From the NCBI RefSeq assembly GCF_900129035.1, contig NZ_FQTW01000003.1:1-64000 (forward strand): DNA of 64,000 bases, in the 5' to 3' direction. Position numbers and translations under genes: made by a program. The DNA is from Psychroflexus salarius (lineage in GTDB: Bacteria; Bacteroidota; Bacteroidia; Flavobacteriales; Flavobacteriaceae). The notes beneath the pieces were generated by a model, which saw only the letters and a program-made list of their open reading frames with translations, was not told the DNA's origin and ran no database searches. Shown one piece after another: positions 36,768 through 46,111 of this stretch (position 1 is the stretch's first letter; each line of letters begins with the position of its first letter).

Positions 36768-37583
36768 TTAATCTTGATAAACTCTTACGTAATCAACTTC
36801 TAGTGTTTGAGGGAAAACCGTATTTTCATTAGGTGAACCGACAAAAGTTCCGCCAACTGCCATGTTGATTAAAATAAAAAAAGGTTTATCGTAAACCCAT
36901 TCACCTGGGACATCAGCCGGTGTAATTTGATTATACAACTTGTCATCAACATAAAAATTGATATAATTTGGTCCCCATTCAATCCCGAAAATGTGATAAT
37001 CTGTATCAAATCTAGAATTTACCAAGTCGTAAGTTTTTGTGATGGCTTCTCCAGCTGAGTAGCCAGGACCATGAACACTGCCATGAATAATCGTTGGGTC
37101 TTGACCGCGATACTCCATAATATCAATTTCGCCCGTTTGCGGCCAACCGACTTGATCTATATCAGCTCCTAGAAGCCAAAAGGCTGGCCATAAACCTTGT
37201 CCCCAAGGTAATTTCATACGTGCTTCAAAGCGACCGTATGTTTTCTCAAAATTAACTTTTGTTATGATGCGTCCAGAAGTATATCCAGAACCTTCGTAGG
37301 CTTCTTTGCGAGCTGTTATGGTTAATTTTCCGTCTTCAACTTTTACATTTTCAGGCCGATCGGTGTAATATTGTAGTTCATTATTTCCCCAACCATTTTG
37401 CCCTGTACCAATTTCATAAGACCATAAACTAGTGTTTAATTCATTCCCATCAAATTCATCTTCTAATACTAAATCATCAAAAGTTGTAACCGTTTGTACA
37501 TCGTCAGTCTCACAGCTGTAAAAGCTGAAAGCAATCAATACAGAGGTTAGTATTACGTAAATTGATTTATGTCTTTTCATCAT
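36768..37583 (-). CDS. GH16 laminarinase (endo-beta-1,3-glucanase), lipoprotein
   Basis: This 271-residue GH16 enzyme has the catalytic motif ExDxxE in GEIDIMEYRG (about residue 150) and the usual WPAFWLLG and INMAVGG strands. It has a lipoprotein signal (lipobox FSFYSC). Acidic residues follow the Cys (ETDD), which resembles the lipoprotein export signal that sends Bacteroidota lipoproteins to the cell surface. I start at the double ATG at 37583, 8 bases after the preceding stop codon; an ATG at 37613 overlaps that gene. It should make the first cuts in laminarin. Confidence 0.92.
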   Translation of the reverse strand: MMKRHKSIYVILTSVLIAFSFYSCETDDVQTVTTFDDLVLEDEFDGNELNTSLWSYEIGTGQNGWGNNELQYYTDRPENVKVEDGKLTITARKEAYEGSGYTSGRIITKVNFEKTYGRFEARMKLPWGQGLWPAFWLLGADIDQVGWPQTGEIDIMEYRGQDPTIIHGSVHGPGYSAGEAITKTYDLVNSRFDTDYHIFGIEWGPNYINFYVDDKLYNQITPADVPGEWVYDKPFFILINMAVGGTFVGSPNENTVFPQTLEVDYVRVYQD

Positions 37584-37590
37584 CTTTATT

Positions 37591-39534
37591 TTAATTAGTT
37601 GTTTGAATATCATCTAAATAGTAAGTGCTTCCATCTCCTGGTGTACCTTCAATAAATTCAAAGAAGGCAACAATACGTTGATAATCAAGTGAAGCGTTTA
37701 ATACATTACTAAAATCGAATTCAAGTTCTTCCCATTCATTTGAAGTTGTTGTATTTACATCAACAAAAACTTGATTTCCTCCGCCAGCAGTTTCAAGCGC
37801 TAATCTTACTGGAATATTAGCTTTAGGCGAGTAAACCTTCATTTTTAAGGTTTGGCTTGATGTAAAATCTATGGCTTGATCGAGATCTATGCTAGTACCT
37901 GCAAAAAATTGAGCCCCGTTTGTTTTAACAGACTGCATAACTGTTGGTGAAGTATTGATGCCATTTGGAAATGGATTATCTTCAATGGTAGTTACGGCGC
38001 CTTCAAAACCAGTGAAACTATAATTTGCTGGGTTTGATAATTCAAAATCAAGTGGAAGTGCTACTGTTTCTGGTGTAATATTTTCGCCGTCTTCTCTGTA
38101 AAAATAAATATTATCTACATAGAATTCTTCTGGCGGTGTAATTCCGTTGAAGTCAGCTAAAATAATTTGACCTAAATTCGTTTTAGGGTTTAAGCCTGTA
38201 ATATCCATGTCTATTGAAATCCACTCACCAGCTACCAAACCTTCTGTAAAGCCTTCAGATAAAGTTGTATCGTCGCCACCTGCAAAAGAAGCATCCGCAC
38301 CAAAGTCTACTAAATCTATTCTTAAGGCCGTATTTGATGACGGTTCATTTGGAATAAAAATATCAAAATGTAAATCTGTTGCTAATTTGCCATTAATTGT
38401 CGGTACATTTTGATTGAATTCAATCCCAACAAAGTTAAAATTCAAGTAATATAAAACACGATCACCATTAACTATGAAATCTGATGATGTTGTGGTTTGG
38501 AATGGCTGATAAAATCCGTTATAAAAATCAACTGGTCTATTTTCATAAGCCTCACTAAAAATAGAGATAACACTTTCAGGGTCACGCGTTGGTATTGGCG
38601 CTGGTGTATAGCTTCCTAAAGATTCTACTGTTAAAGAGCCTTCTGCATCTATACCATTAAGGCTTGCAGTAATTACAGCTGTTCCAGAACCAACGATATT
38701 AACTTCTCCATTTTCATTTACCGTAGCGACATTTGTATTTGATGACTCAAACTCGAAATATGCAGGTGATGCAGTAACTGTTACATCACCACTTGGTGAG
38801 TTTAAGGTTTGAGTTAAACCACTTACTGTCAAATTACCACCGATAAAAGTTTGGGCTACTGCATCTTCTCCATTTTGAATTTTTGGTCTTGGTTGTGCGA
38901 GTGTTCCAAGCTTTTCAAACCTCAATTCGTCAATCCAAAAAGCATAACCATAGCCATTTAAAACGCCGTCAGGATTATCAACAACTTGTTTCGGTGTTGC
39001 AACAAACCTAAGCATACCTCTTTCTTGTTTTAGAACTGAGGCGTTAGGAATTGGGATAATAAATTTTTTCCAAGCAGTTGTTAAGCTAACATTTGTAATT
39101 GAAGCCATGAACTTATTTTGGTCAAAATCTTCACCAAAACCAAGTTCATCAATTTTAACGCCTTCAGATGCTTTTGCCCAAAAAGTTAAGGCATCATAGC
39201 CTGTTAAATTTCTTCCAGCACCATCAATTCTTAAGATACCGCCAGCGTAACCGCTTACAGGGTTATCAGCATTTGGCACATCTATTCTCATAGAAGCTGA
39301 GCCTTGATAACTTTCTTCTTCATCAACAGACCAAGCTTCAGGAAAAGCATCAGCGTAAGGAAAATAAAAGTCACTTCCCATACTAACTGGATTATCTGTA
39401 AAAATATCAGCCGTACTTGGGAATTCTGCTACTACAGCATCATCAGATATATCTCTTTCACAGCTAAGACTGCATAAAACAGCTACAGTTAATAGCCCTA
39501 TATTTTTTATTGAATTTTTATAATTAAATTTCAT
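37591..39534 (-). CDS. Surface glycan-binding lipoprotein with Ig-like and carbohydrate-binding domains
   Basis: This 647-residue lipoprotein (lipobox CSLSC at about residue 26, followed by ERDISDD, an acidic surface-export-like start) has no hydrolase motif. A beta-sandwich binding domain (about 45-205) is followed by a bacterial Ig-like Big_2 segment (about 225-305, with NENGEVNIVGSGTAVITA). Two more carbohydrate-binding-like sandwiches follow (about 320-480 and 490-647), each ending with YVDNIYFYRE- or YYLDDIQT-type strands. It lies 6 bases after the hydrolase-barrel gene and 8 before GH16. It plays the role that SusE/SusF-type proteins play in other loci. Confidence 0.75.
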   Translation of the reverse strand: MKFNYKNSIKNIGLLTVAVLCSLSCERDISDDAVVAEFPSTADIFTDNPVSMGSDFYFPYADAFPEAWSVDEEESYQGSASMRIDVPNADNPVSGYAGGILRIDGAGRNLTGYDALTFWAKASEGVKIDELGFGEDFDQNKFMASITNVSLTTAWKKFIIPIPNASVLKQERGMLRFVATPKQVVDNPDGVLNGYGYAFWIDELRFEKLGTLAQPRPKIQNGEDAVAQTFIGGNLTVSGLTQTLNSPSGDVTVTASPAYFEFESSNTNVATVNENGEVNIVGSGTAVITASLNGIDAEGSLTVESLGSYTPAPIPTRDPESVISIFSEAYENRPVDFYNGFYQPFQTTTSSDFIVNGDRVLYYLNFNFVGIEFNQNVPTINGKLATDLHFDIFIPNEPSSNTALRIDLVDFGADASFAGGDDTTLSEGFTEGLVAGEWISIDMDITGLNPKTNLGQIILADFNGITPPEEFYVDNIYFYREDGENITPETVALPLDFELSNPANYSFTGFEGAVTTIEDNPFPNGINTSPTVMQSVKTNGAQFFAGTSIDLDQAIDFTSSQTLKMKVYSPKANIPVRLALETAGGGNQVFVDVNTTTSNEWEELEFDFSNVLNASLDYQRIVAFFEFIEGTPGDGSTYYLDDIQTTN

Positions 39535-39540
39535 AATAAA

Positions 39541-42500
39541 TTATTTTCCGATATTAATATGAATGTATGTTCTAATTTCCCATTCTGAACCATTAGGAAA
39601 GCCAACTGCACTAAGTACTGGCTGTGGTGGAAATACGTTTTCTGGTGGCGTTGCAGGCGCATATCTAGGTGAATTTTGATCAAGCGATCGCCATGTACCT
39701 CTGATACCAATTTTAGTACTAGGAAGCATGAACCAGTCTGGTTTTGCTAATGTTGTAGAAACATCTAGCATAAGTTGAAGCGGAAAAGTTAGGTTGAAGT
39801 CTCTATGATAATCAAATGGTCCCCAATCATTAACTTTAACCATAGCTTGCGCTTTTACTTTTTTATAAATCATTCTGATATCACCACCAAAGCGCTTGAT
39901 TAATCTAGGATCGTCACCATTGGCTTGACCATTACCATAATAAAAGTTTCCGATAATACCTAAATCAGGTGTTAATTTAGACACCATTCTGGTATGTGCT
40001 TCCCATAAATCTTCAGCTGGTGCAGAATCAGGAAAAGCAAAAAATGTACGGTCTGCTAAGAAACCGATATGACCATCCATCGCAGTAGGATGGTGACGGT
40101 AAACAAAACCAGCACTCATAGCAAAAGAAGCATCTTCTGCTCTATCATTATTCCACTCATACATCCATGTTCCTGGTGTTGGGTCAAAAGTTAGTAACAA
40201 TTCTCCAGCGGTCGTTTCACGATTACTTCTTACCGCGAATGGATCGTCAATAATATTTCTTAATCTTCCAGGAGCATCAATTCCTCTTGGCATCGGTCCT
40301 ACCAAAGGTTTTTGCCATAAAAAGTTTGGTGCAATTTGCCAGTTACCGATATTATAAGTGAAACCCGATAAAAAGTTAGATTGGTTACCACTTCCAGAAT
40401 CTTTTAATCGCCAGCCTGTAAATGTTTGCGTTTGATCGGCTCCAGTATTAGCAATAAGTCCCATAATTGCACCTTGGGCATACCAATTAAACTTACCGCC
40501 TTCATAAGTGATTTTAGCTTTACCACCCCAATTATCTTCGGGTTTTATTTTATCAACAAGAACAGTATAGTTTCCAGGAGTTCCTCTTACGTCTTGATAT
40601 GAGCTTCCGTTTAATGGACTTCCGCTCCAAACACCTCCTAAAGTTAAACCGAACTTTCCAAAATCTCTTTCTAAAGCAATTGCAGCTCTTTCTGTTGGCC
40701 ATGGCGGAATTACACCACTTCGAACCTGATTAAGGTCTAAAACACGCCTTCCATTTTCATCAAATTCTAAATCGGTTTCAATATCTCTATGGTAAATACC
40801 TGTGACATCCCATTTAGCGATATTTGTTGAATATTTAAAAAGTGCTGTTGGGTTAGCGCCCCACCAAAGTTGAGGTCCAAAAGCAGCTTTTAAACCTTTA
40901 GCTACACCTTTGCCATCTACCTCAAAACCTGAAATTTCACCGCCGTAAATATCTAAATTAGGGCCATAATTAGCCTCTGGATATAAACCAAAGAAATCAC
41001 CTTCATAGCCCCAATGATAGTGACCTGTTCTATAAAAACCTCTTAAATCGAAATGTTTGGCTTTCCACTCGTATTCTGCTTGATAAACAGCAACGCGATT
41101 ATTATCGTTAATTACCGTTTCACCATCAGGTGATGCCACCGTAATTGGTCTGGTTCTATTTTCATAAAATATTTCATCAATCGGATTTTGAGCGACACGA
41201 CCAACAATATTAAAGTCTACATTAGCTCTCATATTAGGTGCTGGTCTACCTTCAATTCCAACAAAATAAGATTGCATATGGTCAAAACCAAGTTGATTCG
41301 GGAAGGCATTACTATCCGGATCTGGGTTATCTGGTGTTGTAATTAAGCTTCCACCTGTGTTAAAAGTTGTGAATTGTGCCGATAACCTACTAATACTTAT
41401 TTTTTCGGAGCTTCCACCACCAAGTGCTGCCTTATCACCTCGAGCTTTTAAAACAGCATCCATTAATTGAATATTATTAAAATAGTTATCAACAAAGTTG
41501 AGATTAACGCCTTCTTCGTAAGGGTTGATTTTATGAGCTTCTTTTAATGCATAATAAGAAGCTCTTGGGTAAAGATCATACAAACCTCTTGCATTGGTTG
41601 GTCCTTTTGCACAAACGCCAAACCATTCTTCATTCATATTATTTTGACCTTCAACATGATCTCTTTCATAACCGCCATTAGACCATGACGCGTTGCTATC
41701 GTGCACATCAAGATTATCAGTTTGACCGTATTTCCACCAACCATCGCTGAACTGGAATGTAAAACCACCAATCGAATTTTCGGCTAACCCGAGACCTGCA
41801 GCGTTTTTATAAATTTCTTCCCAATTCTCTACCATATAATAAGCTTGAGATTTTTGATCTTCTTGGTTTTCTATGGCATTAAAAGCATCTGCTCCAAATT
41901 CTGTAAAAAGAATAGGTTTTCCATATTCATTTTTAACCCTTTCGAAGGCATCACCAAAAGAAGCGCCACGATACATATTTGTACCGTAAATATCTACATC
42001 TGGACATTCCTCTGCTATAATGTCGAGAAAAAGCAAATCACCATTACAAATAGCTACAGGTAAGTTATCATTAATCTGCTTCATTTTCACAGCAGCTTCA
42101 TTCATAAGCTTGTACATAGGACGACCTCTATTTTCACCTACAGCTCTCTTTTGATCTTCTTCATCTGGAAAATCTTCAGTTTCGGCACCAGCCCAAAACA
42201 AGCCGTAGTTATTTTCATTACCAAGAAGAAAAAGCAGTAAACCAGGTGTATTTTGATATTCTGCGGCTAACTGTTCTACCTCTGACATGAGTAAATTTTG
42301 TGTCGCTGGATCATCATATTTAGTAACGGGCGTCCAGACGCCATCTATCGTGAGGCCATACCTACCAAAAGAGTGATTTAACATGGTATAAATACCATAA
42401 TTTTCGTAGATATAGGTAATCCATTTAGGTTGGATTCCTGTATACAATCTTATGGTATTAACACCCATATTTTTAAGCAGACCCATTTCTGAATCGAGTG

Positions 42501-42717
42501 CGGCTTTTATTAACTCGTCTGATTGATTCCAAAGGCTGTAATTGAAATTTGTTCCTCTTGGAAAGTAATCCCAATTCATACCATTAATAATAAAGTCTTT
42601 ACCATCGACTTTCAATTTCATGCCTTGATTATTCGAAATTATTTCAACATCATGGCCTTGTGAAAAACTAGATGTTGAGAAGAGTAAACAGACAAAAAAG
42701 AATACAATTTTTTTCAT
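39541..42717 (-). CDS. Clan GH-A glycoside hydrolase fused to a probable outer-membrane beta-barrel
   Basis: The 1058-residue exported protein (signal peptide ending STSSFSQ) opens the main PUL operon. Residues about 20-400 form a TIM-barrel hydrolase of the GH2/GH5-like clan. A probable acid/base Glu is in LLGNENNYG (about 167) and a nucleophile Glu in LFTEFGAD (about 272); the exact family is uncertain (GH2-type or GH72-like). From about residue 430 to the end, the sequence alternates in amphipathic strands with Gly/aromatic girdles (LTLGGVWSGSP, SAGFVYRHH, KAQAMVKVNDWG, TYIHINIGK), as in outer-membrane barrels. A hydrolase displayed on a porin-like barrel is unusual. No SusC/SusD pair exists in the window. 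Confidence 0.75.
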   Translation of the reverse strand: MKKIVFFFVCLLFSTSSFSQGHDVEIISNNQGMKLKVDGKDFIINGMNWDYFPRGTNFNYSLWNQSDELIKAALDSEMGLLKNMGVNTIRLYTGIQPKWITYIYENYGIYTMLNHSFGRYGLTIDGVWTPVTKYDDPATQNLLMSEVEQLAAEYQNTPGLLLFLLGNENNYGLFWAGAETEDFPDEEDQKRAVGENRGRPMYKLMNEAAVKMKQINDNLPVAICNGDLLFLDIIAEECPDVDIYGTNMYRGASFGDAFERVKNEYGKPILFTEFGADAFNAIENQEDQKSQAYYMVENWEEIYKNAAGLGLAENSIGGFTFQFSDGWWKYGQTDNLDVHDSNASWSNGGYERDHVEGQNNMNEEWFGVCAKGPTNARGLYDLYPRASYYALKEAHKINPYEEGVNLNFVDNYFNNIQLMDAVLKARGDKAALGGGSSEKISISRLSAQFTTFNTGGSLITTPDNPDPDSNAFPNQLGFDHMQSYFVGIEGRPAPNMRANVDFNIVGRVAQNPIDEIFYENRTRPITVASPDGETVINDNNRVAVYQAEYEWKAKHFDLRGFYRTGHYHWGYEGDFFGLYPEANYGPNLDIYGGEISGFEVDGKGVAKGLKAAFGPQLWWGANPTALFKYSTNIAKWDVTGIYHRDIETDLEFDENGRRVLDLNQVRSGVIPPWPTERAAIALERDFGKFGLTLGGVWSGSPLNGSSYQDVRGTPGNYTVLVDKIKPEDNWGGKAKITYEGGKFNWYAQGAIMGLIANTGADQTQTFTGWRLKDSGSGNQSNFLSGFTYNIGNWQIAPNFLWQKPLVGPMPRGIDAPGRLRNIIDDPFAVRSNRETTAGELLLTFDPTPGTWMYEWNNDRAEDASFAMSAGFVYRHHPTAMDGHIGFLADRTFFAFPDSAPAEDLWEAHTRMVSKLTPDLGIIGNFYYGNGQANGDDPRLIKRFGGDIRMIYKKVKAQAMVKVNDWGPFDYHRDFNLTFPLQLMLDVSTTLAKPDWFMLPSTKIGIRGTWRSLDQNSPRYAPATPPENVFPPQPVLSAVGFPNGSEWEIRTYIHINIGK

Positions 42718-42746
42718 GTTAAAGAATTTAAGAAATTCATAGAAAC

Positions 42747-42806
42747 CAAACTTAAAGGATTTAGTTTAGTTATTCTTAAAATATTACACTACAAAAAATA
42801 TACATT
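42747..42806 (-). promoter_or_regulatory. Main PUL operon promoter with operator block B
   Basis: A consensus -7 box (minus strand TAAGTTTG, 42747-42754) lies 29 bases before the ATG at 42717, with no TTG at -33. At 33 bases upstream stands CACTACAAAAAATATACATT (42787-42806), the same block and spacing as upstream of the T9SS glucan-binding gene. A weak -33 with an adjacent conserved site suggests an activator-dependent promoter. Confidence 0.55.
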
Positions 42807-42916
42807 GCAACATAAACAGCTAATTATTGCCGAATCTTTAAAAAATCACACAAAAGCCTTATAATAAACACAATCAGAATCTGGTGCTTTTTTAAGTTAT
42901 AAATCTATTTAATGAA

Positions 42917-42937
42917 TTTGTATAGGTAATGTATGGT
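42917..42937 (+). promoter_or_regulatory. PUL operator block A, copy 2
   Basis: TGTATAG-N4-TGTATGG is a direct repeat with an 11-bp period, 200 bases upstream of the hydrolase-barrel gene. It matches copy 1 at 26921-26941 in 18 or more of 21 positions. Confidence 0.5.
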
Positions 42938-43171
42938 TAAAAATTAAGTTTGTAAAGGTTGTCTTTATGCTTTAATTTATTGAAATTGGATTATAAATCG
43001 CTTTGCTTCGCAATCGTTTTCGTTAAGCTATTGAAAATGATGATTACACAGTATGTTCCAGAAGAATTAAATTTATGAAAAATTGCTTAATCTAATATTT
43101 AAGCTTTTTATTTTGGCACTAGGTAAATTACAACTTAAAAACCCGTATTAAGTATTTCACTATTAAAGCAA

Positions 43172-45967
43172 TTAAAGTTCTAAAATATAGTTAGTTAGGC
43201 TATCATTCCTATCTAAGTTCATCTTTTTACGTAATCGGTATCGTTTTACTTCAACACTTCTAGTTGAAATATTAAAAAGTGGTGCAATTTCTTTAGAAGA
43301 TAAATTTAAGCGTAGGTATGCACAAAGCCTTAAATCGTTTGGTGTTAAAGAAGGGTGTTTTGACTTGATTTTCTTTAAGAAATCTTTATCTGCATTATTA
43401 AAAGCTTCTTCGAAAAAACTCCAATCATCTGAATTGTTTAAGTTTTTATTGATTGTTTTAAGCACATGGTCTAATTGTTTGCCTTTTTTAGCTTTAACTT
43501 CTTTGAGGTCTTTTTTTATTGAAGCTAAAAATTCATTTTTCTTAATTAAACTCATTGTCGAAATGGCTAACTCTCTATTTTTATTTTCTATATCTTGCTC
43601 AAGCTTTTCATTTTTAATGCGCATAATTTTACGTTGCGCCTCAAGCTCTTTGAGTTCAAGATCGTTTTTGAGTTTTTCTTGTAGTTGCTTTTTTTGCTTT
43701 TTGTAATACATTTTATAAAGGAAATGAACAAAAAAGCCAAAACCTATCAGTATAAATACATATAAAACCAACATCTTGTTGGTTAAGTATAAGGGTTTTT
43801 TAATTTCAAAACTATAGCTAAGCACATCACTAAGATTTTCTTTACCAATTCTAGATCTTAATTTAAAGGTGTAATTGCCGTGCGGTAAATTTTTAAAGTT
43901 AACTTGACCATTTGACTGCCAATCACTCCACTTATTACTATAGTTATCTAACTTGTACTGATATTCACTTTTAAAAACTGACTGATAATTATAAGCTGTA
44001 AAAAAGAACGCTATATCGTTATGTTTATTTTTAAATATGTTACGACCAGCAGTTGCAACAAAGGACGTATCCTTGTTTTTAGAAGATACTACAATTTTGT
44101 TTAAGTTTACTTCTGGATTTGGTTGTTTAAACTGACTTAGATTAAGTTTCAAATAACCATTACTACTTCCTAGCAAATAACTATCAGAGGCTAATAAACT
44201 TACATTCTCATAGCCAGAAATTTGTCGCCTACTTTCGTTGTTAATAGGTAACTTTATAGTCGTGTAACCATTTTTCAGCGAACTTGGCAACAAAAGGGTG
44301 ATGTCTGATTTAGAAAAAGCCCAAATTTTACCATCTTTTGTTTTTACTAAACGCCCTGAAGTGTATTGATCATAAGAATAAAACTGAGAAAGAATACTGT
44401 CTTTTTGAAACTGTTTCTTGGTATTATTATAGCTGAAAATTCCATTTTTGTAAGCATAAAGAATTTTGTCTTGATATTTAATAATAGAAGAATATAAACC
44501 CTTTGGAACAGAAAAATCTTTCTTAACTGAAGTTATTTCGGTTAAACTATCATTTAACTTCAATTTGTAAATCCCTTTGTATTCATGGTTAACTAAAATT
44601 TCGTCTTTATTGAGGAATTCAAAATATTTCGTAGAGATATTAAAGCCCTCGATTTTTTGTTCATAAACCCAAGTCGTATCTTGTTTTTTATACTTGTGCA
44701 AACCATTATAATTCCCTGATATAACCGTGCTTTGATCAACAGCTTTAAACGACCAGGTGCCTTGTACATTACTAATTAATCTGGCTTTGGCATTATCAAT
44801 TAAAAACGTACCAATATTATGACCACAAAATAACTGATTATTATGATTAAATAATGACCAAACCTGACCTTTAGTACCTTTAATAAAATTAAAATTAGAG
44901 CTATTTTTATCTCTGTAAAACAAGCCCTGATTGGTTCCTAAATAAATGGTATCTTTAATTTTAATAGAAGTGTAAACTGTTCCTAAATCACCATTCCCGT
45001 CATTATAAATGCTAATTTTAGATGCTGTATTTACGCAGTTAATGCCATTATCTAAGCCTAGCCAAATATTACCTTTAACATCTTGATATAAATTTAAAAT
45101 TGTGTTGTTATTTAAATTATTTTCTTGATTTAAATGAAATTCGATTTGATTATTAGAGAGTTTTAATAATCCGTGTGAAATTGTACCTAGATAAATGTCG
45201 CCATTATCAACCTGAATGCTATTATAAACTGAAATATTTGGCCATAAATCAAGGTAATTATTAGGAACATAGGCCGAATTATCACTTAACTTAATAATGC
45301 CGTTGTATTGAGTTTGAGCATAAAGTTTGTCATTTATGTCATATATATTTAAAACGAGACTGTTTTGAATCAATGATGTTGTGTTAACTGGAATTTCTTG
45401 ACCATTAATAAGCTTAAAAACACCTTCATCAACTTTATGGTAATAAAGAATATTGTTTACAACCATCATTTTGGTAATACCAAACTCAGAAGAAATTACC
45501 TCAAAAGATTGATTAGTTGTATTGTAGAGATAAATAGAATGTAAAGACTGGAACACAATAAACTGATTTAACTGATCGATTTTCCAGAATTGCTCATCTT
45601 CTGTTAAATCTAAATCTTTAGATAATGAAGTGTATTTGTAATTGTCCTGTTCATTCTTCTCCCATACACCAAAATCCATATAAGCACCACTATAAACAGA
45701 ATTGTCTACCGCAAAAACAGATCTTAAAATAGTTTTATTAGGTGAACCTAGTAGTTCCCAACGCTCACCATCAAATTTTAAAAGGCCTTTACTGTTAGCA
45801 AAAAACAAGTCTTTACTTTTTGTTTGAGTCACAGACCAATTTTGATTATCAGCATTATAATCTTCAGTTGTAAAGCTTAAAACTGGCGGCAGTTCCTGAG
45901 AAAAACTAAAAAAGGAAAAAAATAAAAGCGTAATAAGAGTAAAAAAGAAAGGTTTAAAGCAGTTCAT
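43172..45967 (-). CDS. SusR-like membrane regulator: propeller sensor, Y_Y_Y domain, LuxR-type HTH
   Basis: This 931-residue one-protein sensor-regulator has a signal peptide (to about residue 23, SFSFSQ). About 14 beta-propeller repeats follow (for example GNIWLGLDNGI and TIYLGTNQGLF, about 25-640), then a Y_Y_Y domain (about 650-725) and one membrane helix (about 733-753). A cytoplasmic coiled coil (about 755-810) leads to a C-terminal LuxR-type helix-turn-helix (LSSKEIAPLFNISTRSVEVKRYRL). It lacks histidine kinase domains, unlike hybrid two-component PUL sensors. The periplasmic part probably senses a beta-glucan oligosaccharide. TGTA-type repeats upstream of its own gene suggest autoregulation. 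Confidence 0.88.
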   Translation of the reverse strand: MNCFKPFFFTLITLLFFSFFSFSQELPPVLSFTTEDYNADNQNWSVTQTKSKDLFFANSKGLLKFDGERWELLGSPNKTILRSVFAVDNSVYSGAYMDFGVWEKNEQDNYKYTSLSKDLDLTEDEQFWKIDQLNQFIVFQSLHSIYLYNTTNQSFEVISSEFGITKMMVVNNILYYHKVDEGVFKLINGQEIPVNTTSLIQNSLVLNIYDINDKLYAQTQYNGIIKLSDNSAYVPNNYLDLWPNISVYNSIQVDNGDIYLGTISHGLLKLSNNQIEFHLNQENNLNNNTILNLYQDVKGNIWLGLDNGINCVNTASKISIYNDGNGDLGTVYTSIKIKDTIYLGTNQGLFYRDKNSSNFNFIKGTKGQVWSLFNHNNQLFCGHNIGTFLIDNAKARLISNVQGTWSFKAVDQSTVISGNYNGLHKYKKQDTTWVYEQKIEGFNISTKYFEFLNKDEILVNHEYKGIYKLKLNDSLTEITSVKKDFSVPKGLYSSIIKYQDKILYAYKNGIFSYNNTKKQFQKDSILSQFYSYDQYTSGRLVKTKDGKIWAFSKSDITLLLPSSLKNGYTTIKLPINNESRRQISGYENVSLLASDSYLLGSSNGYLKLNLSQFKQPNPEVNLNKIVVSSKNKDTSFVATAGRNIFKNKHNDIAFFFTAYNYQSVFKSEYQYKLDNYSNKWSDWQSNGQVNFKNLPHGNYTFKLRSRIGKENLSDVLSYSFEIKKPLYLTNKMLVLYVFILIGFGFFVHFLYKMYYKKQKKQLQEKLKNDLELKELEAQRKIMRIKNEKLEQDIENKNRELAISTMSLIKKNEFLASIKKDLKEVKAKKGKQLDHVLKTINKNLNNSDDWSFFEEAFNNADKDFLKKIKSKHPSLTPNDLRLCAYLRLNLSSKEIAPLFNISTRSVEVKRYRLRKKMNLDRNDSLTNYILEL

Positions 45968-46027
45968 AACAATGAGATGGTCTAGTATAAAAATGTTGTG
46001 GTAAAATAAACTGAATGTAATTTACAA

Positions 46028-46060
46028 CAATTTAATACTAAAACAATTAAAATACTAAAA
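46028..46060. repeat. Tandem 16/17-bp repeat upstream of the SusR-like gene
   Basis: CAATTTAATACTAAAA (46028-46043) is followed directly by CAATTAAAATACTAAAA (46044-46060). A palindrome TGTAATTTACA stands just before at 46016-46026. Both lie 50-95 bases upstream of the regulator start. Confidence 0.5.
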
Positions 46061-46111
46061 ACTATTGGCTTAAGCTTAAACTTTAAGAAATTATAATCTC
46101 TAAAAGTTAAG

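Larger units (their letters stand above)
42718..43171. other. 454-base intergenic region between the PUL operon and its regulator
   Basis: It contains the operon promoter, operator blocks B (42787-42806) and A (42917-42937), and AT-rich sequence to the stop of the regulator gene. I see no gene or RNA structure in 42940-43171. Confidence 0.5.

Noticed and set aside
42940-43171. A tRNA or small RNA in the gap between the PUL operon and the regulator gene.
   Set aside because: I found no cloverleaf, CCA-type end or strong hairpin; the sequence is plain AT-rich DNA.
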